Positions 5,388-12,596 of a DNA stretch of 14,262 nucleotides are shown in pieces (the first letter of the stretch is position 1; each line of letters opens with the position of its first letter). The DNA comes from Methanobrevibacter sp. (GTDB lineage Archaea > Methanobacteriota > Methanobacteria > Methanobacteriales > Methanobacteriaceae): contig JAGCLR010000390.1 of NCBI GenBank assembly GCA_017646885.1, positions 1-14,262 of the forward strand. The letters are read 5' to 3'. The position numbers and the translations under genes were made by a program. The notes beneath the pieces are model-generated. The model saw nothing but the letters and a program-made list of their open reading frames with translations, was not told where the DNA came from and did not search any database.

Positions 5388-5854
5388 TACTTTTTACCTC
5401 CTGAAGCTTCAACTAAAGCTTTTACTCTTCCTTTGCGAGTTCCGCCTAAAGCCATAACTCTTTTAGCGAAGCCTTCTTCATTTATAACACGAGATGAAAG
5501 AGAGTCTGCTAAAGAGTCTTGGGAAAGTCTTTCGGCAATAGTAGAATAAGAGCCTACATATCTACCTTTTTGTCTTATCATACCAAAATTTTTAGTATCT
5601 AAGCCTAATTGTCGAGCAGTCATAAAAGCATTAGCGCTTTCAGGACTTGCGCCCATTTTAACTAAGTCGGCTTCTAAGGCTGTTTCTTGGGCTTCTTTTT
5701 GAAGAGCTGACTCAGCTTCTGCTTTAGCCTTAATTTGAGCGGATGCTTCTTCACTAGCTTGTCTTTCATGTTCATAGCCTTTTCTCCCTGCTACAGCAGC
5801 CGCTGCGCCTGTTGCGATAATTTGGTTTATTGCGCTTTGAATTGGTCCTGCCAT
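5387..5854 (-). CDS. Ala-rich coiled-coil protein between tail knob and connector, unknown
   Basis: This 155-aa protein has no counterpart at this place in phi29, where the tail gene runs straight into the connector gene. It starts with a short hydrophobic, Ala/Gly-rich helix (about 5-23), continues with a long Ala/Glu/Gln/Lys segment typical of a coiled coil (about 26-66), and ends in a basic C-terminal part (100-155). A small hydrophobic helix plus a long coiled coil is also the general architecture of phage ejection or DNA pilot proteins, so it may be an internal virion protein released with the DNA; that is inference from shape only. Both ends overlap the neighbouring genes as TAATG, so it is locked into the virion assembly operon. 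AAAGGAG lies upstream of the ATG. Confidence 0.75.
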   Translation of the reverse strand: MAGPIQSAINQIIATGAAAAVAGRKGYEHERQASEEASAQIKAKAEAESALQKEAQETALEADLVKMGASPESANAFMTARQLGLDTKNFGMIRQKGRYVGSYSTIAERLSQDSLADSLSSRVINEEGFAKRVMALGGTRKGRVKALVEASGGKK

Positions 5855-8286
5855 TAGATATAGACTCCTTTCATAAGTTCTTCATTTATTGTTTCTACAT
5901 AGTGGTTATCTTCTGAAATATTAGTCATCCTAATTAAACGACCTCTGAAATAATTAGAGCTATCTTCTGAAAGATAGTTAGTAATTTCATCAATAATTCT
6001 TACTGACATACCATTATATTTAATTTTTTTAAAATATGCCTCTCTTTCAACATCTGAACATTCGTAAATTTCAACAAACGGAAAGAGCTTGTTATTATAT
6101 GTAAGAGCGCTTGTCTTAGTAATACTGTTTGGAAGAGCTCTAATATTTCCTAATTGTAAATTATAATTATCTACAGCATAGCTACGAGCTTCATCTTGCC
6201 TTTTTTGTAAATTTTCAATATCTAAAACTCCGCCTATGCCTGAAGTAAAACCTCCAACAACTGCTCCTGCGATAGCGCCATAAGGAGATTTAGTAGCTAC
6301 TCCCCCTGCGATAGCGCCTGTGCCTGTTCCTGCGACAGTTCCTGCGAAAGCGCCCCATAGAGCCTCATTCATATTGATCGCATTATTAACTTCCATGTTT
6401 TGAATTTGTCTGTCAAAAATAGCTTGATAATTCTTGTTTTGAATTTCATAAACATTCCAAGCATCATTGATAATTCCAAGAGAAAAGTCTCCGTTACAGA
6501 CTAGACCTCTAACATCATTAAAGTCTTGTCCATACAAGTAATTAAAGTCAGGGTTGACATGAATATAAGGGTTAAAAGGTCTTAATGTCATATCAACATT
6601 AAACGAAGTTATGCTACCTCCGTTTTTCGCTAAATTCATTTCAAATAAGCCATTATAATTAGGAGAACAAATTCTAATCATAGTGCAGTCATTTATATAC
6701 TTTGTTTTATATGTTTCAGGAACATCATCACTTACAGTTATATTGACTGTTTGTTGAATGTCTAAAGTTATATTCATACTATGACAAATCAATAAAAAGT
6801 CTGTAACATCATAATTATAAAGTGCTTGTATCGTTTCTCCTGCATCATCTTCAGGAACAAAAATTCCGCCTTCTGTAAAATAATCATCATTTACTAGATT
6901 TTGGCATGGACAGTAAGGCAAAATTTGTAAATCTAAAACATTTTCGCTTGTTAAAGCTGTTGCTAAAGAGTTCATAATAGCTAAACTTCTCTCAGCTGTT
7001 GCGTGAGTGTCAACCGAGACTTCTGTCCCTATAAACATATCTAAATCTCCATAAGGTAAACAAATAGCATCGAACAAAGCTGAGTCTTTAGTTCCTTTGC
7101 CTGAATAAGAGCCTAGATCAACAACAGTTTGAAGGTTTGTGAGTTCTTCTAAAGTAATAACTATTGAGTCAAAATTAAATTGGACTTTAAAGGCTTTATC
7201 ATTAGCAGTATCAGTTCTTGAAAAAGCACTATTCCAATAACTATTCATCAATGTTTTTAAAGCAGATTGAGCAGTTGTAACATTTGAGGTTATTCTTGAA
7301 GAAGTTCTAGTAACTGTTACTTTAAAATATTTTCCCTGACTGTCTTTAATTATTTTTCCGTTATAAGCAGTTAAAGGATCAGAAGAATTATAACCGAAAG
7401 CTGTATTAGCAGTAGATTTAAGTGTCGAAATGTTGGGAACAAAAGTGCCATTTAAAGCGGTTTTTTGTTCTTCAACTGTTGGACCATTGTATAATAAGGC
7501 AGGAACACTAAGTCCTGTATTATAATTAAAGCTACCTGTGCTATTTATATTATTATTGTTAGAGTCTTTGACAGAGTAAACATGACATCCCCAACCTTGA
7601 TCGTAATAAACAGAGAAAAAATGCTGTGTTGCTACTTTATATGGGGTTGTTATATATTGGTAATATTGCCAAGCTGTGATAGGGGTAGTTAGTTCTTCAT
7701 AAACATAAGTTTCATTGTTAGGAACATTTATTGTAATTTTTCCGTTGTTATCAGGACCTATCGTAGCATTTCCTAAAACACCTTTTTTGAGATATAAAAC
7801 AAGCCAAGCACAATTAGTTTTGTCTTTCAGCAAAATTTCTTCTTTCTTAATTTGATTAACTCGTAAATCTTCGTTATTTAAAAGTAATGGAGAGTCGAAA
7901 TCTGTAATAATGCCTTTTTCAACATAAATTGGGACAGTTTGAAGTTCTTCATAAGAGTCCGCCAAAACATCTCTTCTTAAGAAATAAAGCCATTGTCCTT
8001 TTCTATTTCTTTTTTGCTCCAAAACAAACCAACGAGAAACAATATTTTCATCAGCATCTAAAAGTAAAAAATAGTCAGGATCAAAAGGGACATCATTAAC
8101 GATTATTTCAGTCGTAATATTATCATTAGGATTAAAGTCAAAAGGAGTCATAGCTCCATTAGCATCGACAGGAATAAAAGAGTCTTGGGAATTGTTTTGA
8201 TAATCTGCAAGAGTATCTTTTCTGATAATTTTACGATTAAAATAATTATTAAATCTTTCTAAAAAGCAATAGTGTTGTTTAGCCAT
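5854..8286 (-). CDS. Distal tail knob / tube protein (phi29 gp9-like)
   Basis: At 810 aa this is the largest gene here; phi29 gp9 has 599 residues. The N-terminal part carries a family-like arrangement: YFLRRDVLADSYEEL (101-115), PIYVEKGII.DFDSPLL (119-135), then a QIKKEE region. The C-terminal half has a Gly/Ala-rich hydrophobic stretch (about 643-689, AFAGTVAGTGTGAIAGG and following). It corresponds in character to the gp9 loops that plug the knob and insert into the host membrane to open a DNA channel. It is flanked by polar tube-forming sequence, and residues 721-800 resemble the return strand region. The extra length lies mainly in the middle (about 170-400) and may form an additional knob or receptor domain. 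The site GGGGGC before ATG 8286 lies next to a strong hairpin. Confidence 0.82.
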   Translation of the reverse strand: MAKQHYCFLERFNNYFNRKIIRKDTLADYQNNSQDSFIPVDANGAMTPFDFNPNDNITTEIIVNDVPFDPDYFLLLDADENIVSRWFVLEQKRNRKGQWLYFLRRDVLADSYEELQTVPIYVEKGIITDFDSPLLLNNEDLRVNQIKKEEILLKDKTNCAWLVLYLKKGVLGNATIGPDNNGKITINVPNNETYVYEELTTPITAWQYYQYITTPYKVATQHFFSVYYDQGWGCHVYSVKDSNNNNINSTGSFNYNTGLSVPALLYNGPTVEEQKTALNGTFVPNISTLKSTANTAFGYNSSDPLTAYNGKIIKDSQGKYFKVTVTRTSSRITSNVTTAQSALKTLMNSYWNSAFSRTDTANDKAFKVQFNFDSIVITLEELTNLQTVVDLGSYSGKGTKDSALFDAICLPYGDLDMFIGTEVSVDTHATAERSLAIMNSLATALTSENVLDLQILPYCPCQNLVNDDYFTEGGIFVPEDDAGETIQALYNYDVTDFLLICHSMNITLDIQQTVNITVSDDVPETYKTKYINDCTMIRICSPNYNGLFEMNLAKNGGSITSFNVDMTLRPFNPYIHVNPDFNYLYGQDFNDVRGLVCNGDFSLGIINDAWNVYEIQNKNYQAIFDRQIQNMEVNNAINMNEALWGAFAGTVAGTGTGAIAGGVATKSPYGAIAGAVVGGFTSGIGGVLDIENLQKRQDEARSYAVDNYNLQLGNIRALPNSITKTSALTYNNKLFPFVEIYECSDVEREAYFKKIKYNGMSVRIIDEITNYLSEDSSNYFRGRLIRMTNISEDNHYVETINEELMKGVYI

Positions 8287-8300
8287 AATGCCCCCATAAA

Positions 8301-8349
8301 TCAGGAGGAGAGCAGTAACTATTAAGGAGATTAAAGTCTCTCCTCCTGA
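8301..8349 (-). promoter_or_regulatory. Strong hairpin between capsid and tail genes
   Basis: TCAGGAGGAGAG (8301-8312) and CTCTCCTCCTGA (8338-8349) form a perfect 12-bp inverted repeat around a 25-nt loop. The loop contains GGAGA (8326-8330), which could instead pair with TCTCC inside the outer arm, giving two exclusive folds. On the transcribed strand an AGGAGGAGAG arm is hidden in the stem. There is only a weak T-tract, so it may be a partial terminator or RNA-stability element lowering expression after the abundant capsid gene. Confidence 0.6.
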
Positions 8350-8383
8350 AAGGTTTTGTTATCTAACTCTTACGAGATTAGAC

Positions 8384-9478
8384 CTAGTTTTCAACCACTC
8401 TAACGAACGGATGAGCATAGAGATGTTCTAAGCTGTTGTGTCCGAAAGTCAAATAGTGGTTTTCGGTTAAGCTTCTTGGGTTGAAGAAGGAAGTGCCAAC
8501 TTCAAACGCGCTCATGTATGGAGGAAGCTTTGTAACCACTTTTGCGATAATATTTGGGTTGACTTCGTAGCCATCGCCACTAGCGACAACTGCGCCAACA
8601 GGGAATTTATCACCTGCGAATAAGTGATAAGAAACACCGCTAACTGTGATTTCTTGTTCATACATAGCTCTGACATCATCGGTAGCACCGACTGTCTTGG
8701 AAGCTGTTAAAATGTCGCCAAAATATCTGCTTGGGAGCATATCTTGGGAGACTTTCTTAACGATGCCTTCTTTATGGAAGATGGTTGGGAGATCTAAATA
8801 TGTGATCTCGTTAGCGTAAGCGGAGTTGAAGATAACAATGACTTCATCTTCATCATAGCTCTTTAAATGACCGTAGTCATTATACTTACGAGAGACATCT
8901 TTCATATCGACCATTAAATCGGCAAGAGCTCTGCCAATTCTTTGGGCTCTTAAACGAGCTTCGCTTTCTTCATCGGCTGTTGTAGCAGGAGTTGTGATAG
9001 TGCTCAAAGTAACATTCACATCTGCTTGAACGGAAGAAGTAGCAACACCGATAAAGGCATTGTAAGTTGTTTGGTCATAGACCTTTTTGGTATCTCTTAA
9101 CCAACCGAGAGTAACTGCGTTGAATTGAGCGAAAGCGCCCTCATCTTTCCAAGCTCTCTTGGAGAGATAGTAGTCAACTGTAACTCTGATTTGTCTAAAG
9201 ACATTTAAGAAGATAGTTTGACATTCAGGATCGGCAGGTCTGTCGAGAGAAAGCAAGTTAGATGCTTCTGTGTCTCCGCCCCACGCGTGAGATTTTAAAA
9301 CATCTGTGTCATAGTAAAGTTTGGTATCGCCATAAAGACCACCATCGACTCTAGCCCTATTGACTAAACTAGAGAAGCCTTCTTTAATGTTATCAGCATT
9401 GATTTGTTGGCTGATAATCATATTAAATAAGGAAGAAAAGATTTCATTAGGGTTTAATGAACCTGAAAATTGTGGCAT
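8384..9478 (-). CDS. Major capsid protein (phi29 gp8-like, HK97 fold expected)
   Basis: This is the main shell protein. It has 364 aa against 448 for phi29 gp8; the missing part is about the size of the C-terminal BIG2-like surface domain of gp8, so this may be the bare HK97-fold core. Family-like features are an early LVNRARVDGGLYGDT segment (37-51), a central long helix containing YDQTTYNAFIG, and a C-terminal beta-rich part (260-364). It is placed directly after the scaffold gene, as in phi29, and is followed by a hairpin that may limit downstream expression. It has an AGGAGG ribosome binding site 8 nt before the ATG. The assignment rests on position, size and these patterns rather than one diagnostic motif. 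Confidence 0.82.
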   Translation of the reverse strand: MPQFSGSLNPNEIFSSLFNMIISQQINADNIKEGFSSLVNRARVDGGLYGDTKLYYDTDVLKSHAWGGDTEASNLLSLDRPADPECQTIFLNVFRQIRVTVDYYLSKRAWKDEGAFAQFNAVTLGWLRDTKKVYDQTTYNAFIGVATSSVQADVNVTLSTITTPATTADEESEARLRAQRIGRALADLMVDMKDVSRKYNDYGHLKSYDEDEVIVIFNSAYANEITYLDLPTIFHKEGIVKKVSQDMLPSRYFGDILTASKTVGATDDVRAMYEQEITVSGVSYHLFAGDKFPVGAVVASGDGYEVNPNIIAKVVTKLPPYMSAFEVGTSFFNPRSLTENHYLTFGHNSLEHLYAHPFVRVVEN

Positions 9479-9490
9479 AAATTAGCCCTC

Positions 9491-10078
9491 CTATTTAAGT
9501 GCCCCTATTTTCTTTAAGTGAGCTAAGAAGCTTGGAGAGTCATTAGCGGTTTCAGCTTGTAATAAGGCAGTAAAGACTTCTGAATTGCCATTGGCTTCTT
9601 CAATACACTTTTCCACCGTTTTCGCGACTGCTTCTGCTCTTTCGACATCTTGCTCATTAGGTTTGATTTTAGCGCCATGAGGAAGGAAGGGATCATAACC
9701 TTCTTGTTCAATGACCGCATTTCTGAGTTGGAGAGTCTTTTTCCAAAAGTCTAAATTCGATAAGTCAGCACCTTTTGGACCATAGAGATCTTCTCTTAAT
9801 GCTTTAATATCAACCTTTTCAGGAGTAGGCTGACCGTTGCCAACATTACCTTCTCCGTTTATGATTTGAGCCACGAGTTCTTTATTCTCTTTTTCAAGCT
9901 TTTCATAATCAGCTTTAGGAACAGAGTTCTCTCGTGCCTCTTTTAAAGCCTTAGCAAGTTCAACATTGGACTGCTCAGACTTTTTTTCCTTTTTTTCTTC
10001 AGGTTTTGGATCTCCGCCACCTGCGCCTGTTCCATCAGGATCAGGGAATAATAACAACATCCTTCTAACAAATAACAT
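9491..10078 (-). CDS. Scaffolding protein
   Basis: This 195-aa protein is charged and mostly helical. It has a Gly/Pro linker near the start (about 13-27, DPDGTGAGGGDPKPEE), then Lys/Glu-rich sequence and a coiled-coil segment around ADYEKLEKENKELVAQI, a second Gly/Asn/Pro linker, and a conserved-looking LREDLYGPKGADLSNLDFW stretch. This is the usual make-up of a scaffold that guides capsid assembly and is then removed. It lies directly upstream of the capsid gene. I place the start at ATG 10078, because AGGAGG (10087-10092 on the complement) is 8 nt away. A TTG at 10084 would leave too little space. It is the first gene of the late operon. Confidence 0.8.
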   Translation of the reverse strand: MLFVRRMLLLFPDPDGTGAGGGDPKPEEKKEKKSEQSNVELAKALKEARENSVPKADYEKLEKENKELVAQIINGEGNVGNGQPTPEKVDIKALREDLYGPKGADLSNLDFWKKTLQLRNAVIEQEGYDPFLPHGAKIKPNEQDVERAEAVAKTVEKCIEEANGNSEVFTALLQAETANDSPSFLAHLKKIGALK

Positions 10079-10117
10079 AAACAAAACCTCCTTTTATTAG
10101 AAGAGCCATGAGGGTTT

Positions 10118-10236
10118 ACTATGTTGAACAAACCTAGTGTCCAATTAGTCAGAAGTGAGGACCTCTTCGGTTAGACTCTCACATCCTGATTTTTGTAGAT
10201 ATAACATAGTTCCGCTGACTAAGGAATAAAATTCCT
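10118..10236. other. Structured intergenic region between divergent operons
   Basis: This 258-bp gap (10079-10336) holds several perfect inverted repeats: ACTATGTT (10118-10125) with AACATAGT (10203-10210), TTAGTCAG (10145-10152) with CTGACTAA (10215-10222), GTGAG (10155-10159) with CTCAC (10178-10182), and AGGAAT/ATTCCT (10222-10236). The first two pairs interleave, which in RNA would be a pseudoknot. On the minus strand the region is the leader of the late operon. A late promoter must lie here or just upstream, but the best fit (TTGGAC, 16 bp, CATAGT, about 10144-10117) is poor, so late transcription may need an activator. Confidence 0.45.
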
Positions 10237-10289
10237 CACTAAATATTTTTACACATTTTTTTTATAAATAAAATAATTTTCTTATACCT

Positions 10290-10306
10290 CTTTACATTTT
10301 ATAAAG
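10290..10306. promoter_or_regulatory. Candidate operator, second copy of the dyad
   Basis: CTTTACA, 3 nt, TATAAAG, with the same arms and spacing as 134-150. Only the 3-nt centre differs (TTT against AAA). It overlaps the -35 box of the operon that encodes the HTH protein, as expected for autoregulation. Confidence 0.5.
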
Positions 10307-10318
10307 TAGTAGTATAAT
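10291..10318 (+). promoter_or_regulatory. Sigma-A-like promoter of the replication operon
   Basis: TTTACA (10291-10296) and a perfect TATAAT (10313-10318) are separated by 16 bp. They sit just upstream of AGGAGG (10325-10330), so the leader is very short. The AT-rich stretch upstream (10237-10285) could act as an UP element. The upstream half matches the promoter at 135-164, including ACCTC before the -35 box. Confidence 0.8.
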
Positions 10319-10336
10319 GATTTTAGGAGGTAAGTT

Positions 10337-10603
10337 ATGGCAAAAAAAGACCAAAAAAAAGTAACTAAATTTCAGTCAAGTATGAAAGAAGCTTTGGCTA
10401 CTTTCGATTTGAAAAAGTTTAAGTCATGGATGGAAAAATACAATAAGCCTTTATGGAACACTTTTAAAAAATCAAACGAAAGAGTTCAAATGGGGACTAT
10501 GTGTAAAATGATTTGTAACAGGACTGATTTATTGGACTCTGAAGCCCATAAAAAAGCTGTTAAATGGCTTAAAGAAAATAACATGAGGGGGGGTATATTT
10601 TAG
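10337..10603 (+). CDS. Small basic protein (88 aa), first gene of the replication operon, unknown
   Basis: The ATG follows a perfect AGGAGG with a 6-nt spacer. The product is Lys-rich and helical, with a central Trp-containing part (KFKSWMEKYNKPLWNTFKK, 37-55) and a Cys-containing segment near MCKMICNRTDLL (about 60-71). The Cys count is too low for a zinc finger. It ends in GGIF. I do not recognise the family. As the first gene after the promoter it should be made early and in quantity; a small DNA-binding or host-takeover role is possible but not shown. Its TAG stop overlaps the GTG start of the HTH gene by one base. Confidence 0.75.
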   Translation: MAKKDQKKVTKFQSSMKEALATFDLKKFKSWMEKYNKPLWNTFKKSNERVQMGTMCKMICNRTDLLDSEAHKKAVKWLKENNMRGGIF

Positions 10604-10815
10604 TGGCAAGAGAAATTAGAGTGAATAAAGATTTTGTCAATAGACTTGTTAAATACAGACATGGCACTATTGAGAGCTTTTTAGCTTGTTATGGCATTTC
10701 TCGTATGAGATATTGGCAAATTTTAAATCAACCTCATTTATCTAAAGAAGTTCCATGTCTAACTAAGTTAGCGGAATTTCTTCATGTAACAGTCGATGAA
10801 ATTGTTAAGGAGTAA
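10603..10815 (+). CDS. Cro/CI-type HTH regulator
   Basis: This is a 70-aa DNA-binding protein. The HTH pattern spans about residues 22-68: a first helix (IESFLACYG), then ISRMRYWQILNQ as turn and recognition helix, then LTKLAEFLHVTVDEIV, the usual ending of Cro/CI domains. It consists of the HTH domain alone, more like Cro than CI. It starts at GTG, overlapping the stop of the upstream gene (TAGTG), and probably relies on translational coupling with the GGGGGG upstream (10588-10593) as ribosome binding site. The dyads at 134-150 and 10290-10306 are its likely targets. No integrase or lysogeny genes are seen, so it more likely times early expression than maintains a prophage. Confidence 0.75.
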   Translation: MAREIRVNKDFVNRLVKYRHGTIESFLACYGISRMRYWQILNQPHLSKEVPCLTKLAEFLHVTVDEIVKE

Positions 10816-10817
10816 AT

Positions 10818-11558
10818 ATGGAAAACAAAGCTATAACAGTTGGAAGCTTTAATGAAGTTATTAAGGCTGTCCAAGCAGATAAAAGACTAATTCCTGACTT
10901 ATTAAAAGCGGAAAATGGCAACAACTTTAGAGCTGTTAGTGAGTCGGCTATTTTAGATGTTATCAACCCAATTTTAATTGAGCATGAATGGTTTTATGAA
11001 ATCAGAGTAAAAAAATCTGATCTTCAAATAAGAGAAGCTTATGGCTCAAAAGGTAAGAAGCTTCAATTTATCGCCACCATTGAGGTTGCGGTTGTGTTTC
11101 ATAATTGCCTTTTCCCTGAAGAAATGGTAGGAACAGAGTCAGTAGGCATGGGCATAGATGATAATGATAAGGCTATGGGTAAGGCTTACACATACGCGGT
11201 TAAATACGCGCTATTGAAGTTATTTAGACTCCGTTTTGGAGATGATCCTGACTTTGAAGCTTCTAAGCCTCTTCATGTCGAAAAGCCTAAAGAAGAAAAA
11301 ATAAAGCCTGAAAATGAAGTTAAAAAGCCAAAGCCTGCGGAAAAACCGCAAAAAAGCGGAAAATCTTCAGGGATGGACAAGCCTATGACAGAGGCTCAAA
11401 GAGATTATATTTTAGGCATGATGAAGCAAAAAAATGTTTCAGAGCATGATGTTTTAGAAAAGTTCGGAGTTGAGCCTTCTAGGGATGAATTTATTCCTAT
11501 GCCAACCGCTAGAGCAATTATTAAATGGCTCGAAAACGATGAGTATTTGCCCTTTTAG
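10818..11558 (+). CDS. ERF-family single-strand annealing protein with SSB-like tail
   Basis: ERF proteins anneal complementary single strands during phage recombination. The family signature is clear: VGMGIDDNDKAMGKAYTYAV (109-128) running into KYALLKLFRLRFGDDPD (129-145). The ERF core (about 1-146) is followed by a Lys/Pro-rich linker (150-187) and a small C-terminal helical domain (188-238, starting MTEAQRDYILG). The last residues, ENDEYLPF (239-246), resemble the acidic tip of bacterial SSB (for example DDDIPF or DDDLPF). The ribosome binding site AAGGAG overlaps the upstream stop. Annealing proteins are not part of the classic phi29 replication set, so this suggests recombination-dependent replication or repair alongside the unusual polymerase encoded next. 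Confidence 0.88.
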   Translation: MENKAITVGSFNEVIKAVQADKRLIPDLLKAENGNNFRAVSESAILDVINPILIEHEWFYEIRVKKSDLQIREAYGSKGKKLQFIATIEVAVVFHNCLFPEEMVGTESVGMGIDDNDKAMGKAYTYAVKYALLKLFRLRFGDDPDFEASKPLHVEKPKEEKIKPENEVKKPKPAEKPQKSGKSSGMDKPMTEAQRDYILGMMKQKNVSEHDVLEKFGVEPSRDEFIPMPTARAIIKWLENDEYLPF

Positions 11559-11567
11559 GAGTCGAAC

Positions 11568-12596
11568 ATGATTAAAGAATTAAAAGAGCTGAAGCATTGT
11601 AAAGCTTCTTGTCGCATCAATTATCTTTTAATTCCTGTTTCCAATTTTCCTATTAACAAGAAGGGCGCTATCGCTTTTAATAAAATCTACTTATGGCTAA
11701 AGAAGCAAAACCTCTATAAGCTCAAAAGGACTCGTTCAGGAGGAATTGAGAACGGATCTCACATGAAAGTTCCTGCGTGGGATGTTAGAGCCAATAAATA
11801 CTGCGTTGAAATAACAGCTATTTTAGAGGGTTTTGCGTGGCGCATACAATTCAGAACAGAGACTCCTAAGAAGCTAAGCGGAAGGACTGCGTTTACTAAG
11901 TTCAAAAGGCTTCTTCTGAAGGATGGCATTGACTTAGAAAAATACGCAATAGACAACGGTCCTGAAGTCAAAAAAGAAATAGAGTCTTATATCGTTAAAG
12001 TGCATCATCAGTTTTATATAGATAAAATTTTTAGTAATGCGCATCATATAGATTTTCATAGCTCTTTTTCTGAAGGACTAGCTAATACGCACCCTGAATT
12101 TAGACCAACATTAGAAAAGCTTTTTAGAGACAGAGAAAAGGATGAAATGAATAAACACATTCTCAACTTCTCAATAGGCTTCATGCAGTCGATTAGTGGC
12201 TGTAATGCGCGTTGGGCTCATCTTTCTAAAGATGCTATTAAAGACAACAACGATAGAGTCAGAAATTTAGCTCTTGAAGTAGAAAACTCAGGGAGAAAAG
12301 TGTTAGTATTTAATACAGATGGCTTTTGGTATGATGGACCAATTTATCATGGCAAAGGCGAAGGCTCAGGGCTTGGACAATGGCACAACGATCACATAAA
12401 TTGTAAGTTTAGAATGTCCTCAGCAGGAGTCTATGAGTATATCGAAAAAGGCGAATATTTCCCTGTTGTTAGAGGCATCCCAAACGATACAAAATTAAGT
12501 TGGGAATGGGGAGACATCTATACAAAGAAGGCAGTTCCTGATATATTTACTTTCACAGAAGAAGAGGGGGTTAAGTTAAATGGCGAGAAGATATAG
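11568..12596 (+). CDS. Compact family B DNA polymerase-like protein (palm motifs A, B, C)
   Basis: This 342-aa protein aligns by eye with the polymerase half of phi29 DNA polymerase (575 aa). Motif A is IDFHSSF, with D162 at the position of the metal-binding Asp in DVNSLYP. Motif B is KHILNFSIG (196-204), matching KLMLNSLYG with Lys, Asn and Gly kept and the Tyr replaced by Ile203. Motif C is FNTDGF (248-253) in place of YCDTDS, keeping the second Asp (D251) but with Asn for the first. GLGQWHNDH (268-276) fits the LGYWAHE of the thumb. No exonuclease DxE motif is seen in the N-terminal 150 residues. The gaps A-B and B-C are too short for the TPR1 and TPR2 insertions. AGGAG supports the start. 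It may be an active minimal polymerase or an inactive paralogue. Confidence 0.72.
   Translation: MIKELKELKHCKASCRINYLLIPVSNFPINKKGAIAFNKIYLWLKKQNLYKLKRTRSGGIENGSHMKVPAWDVRANKYCVEITAILEGFAWRIQFRTETPKKLSGRTAFTKFKRLLLKDGIDLEKYAIDNGPEVKKEIESYIVKVHHQFYIDKIFSNAHHIDFHSSFSEGLANTHPEFRPTLEKLFRDREKDEMNKHILNFSIGFMQSISGCNARWAHLSKDAIKDNNDRVRNLALEVENSGRKVLVFNTDGFWYDGPIYHGKGEGSGLGQWHNDHINCKFRMSSAGVYEYIEKGEYFPVVRGIPNDTKLSWEWGDIYTKKAVPDIFTFTEEEGVKLNGEKI

Noticed and set aside
5275..5457. Plus-strand open frame opposite the connector start
   Set aside because: Antisense to two well-supported coupled genes, with no ribosome binding site or promoter.
10079..10084. TTG start for the scaffold gene at 10084
   Set aside because: It would sit only 2 nt from AGGAGG; ATG 10078 has an 8-nt spacer.
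9523..10131. Two short minus-strand frames (9523-9720 and 9943-10131)
   Set aside because: They overlap the scaffold gene in another frame and lack ribosome binding sites; shadows of its coding sequence.
10121..10174. 17-codon plus-strand frame in the divergent intergenic region
   Set aside because: No ribosome binding site and no upstream promoter; the region is better explained by inverted repeats.
11759..11971. Minus-strand open frame
   Set aside because: Antisense to the polymerase-like gene, with no start signal.
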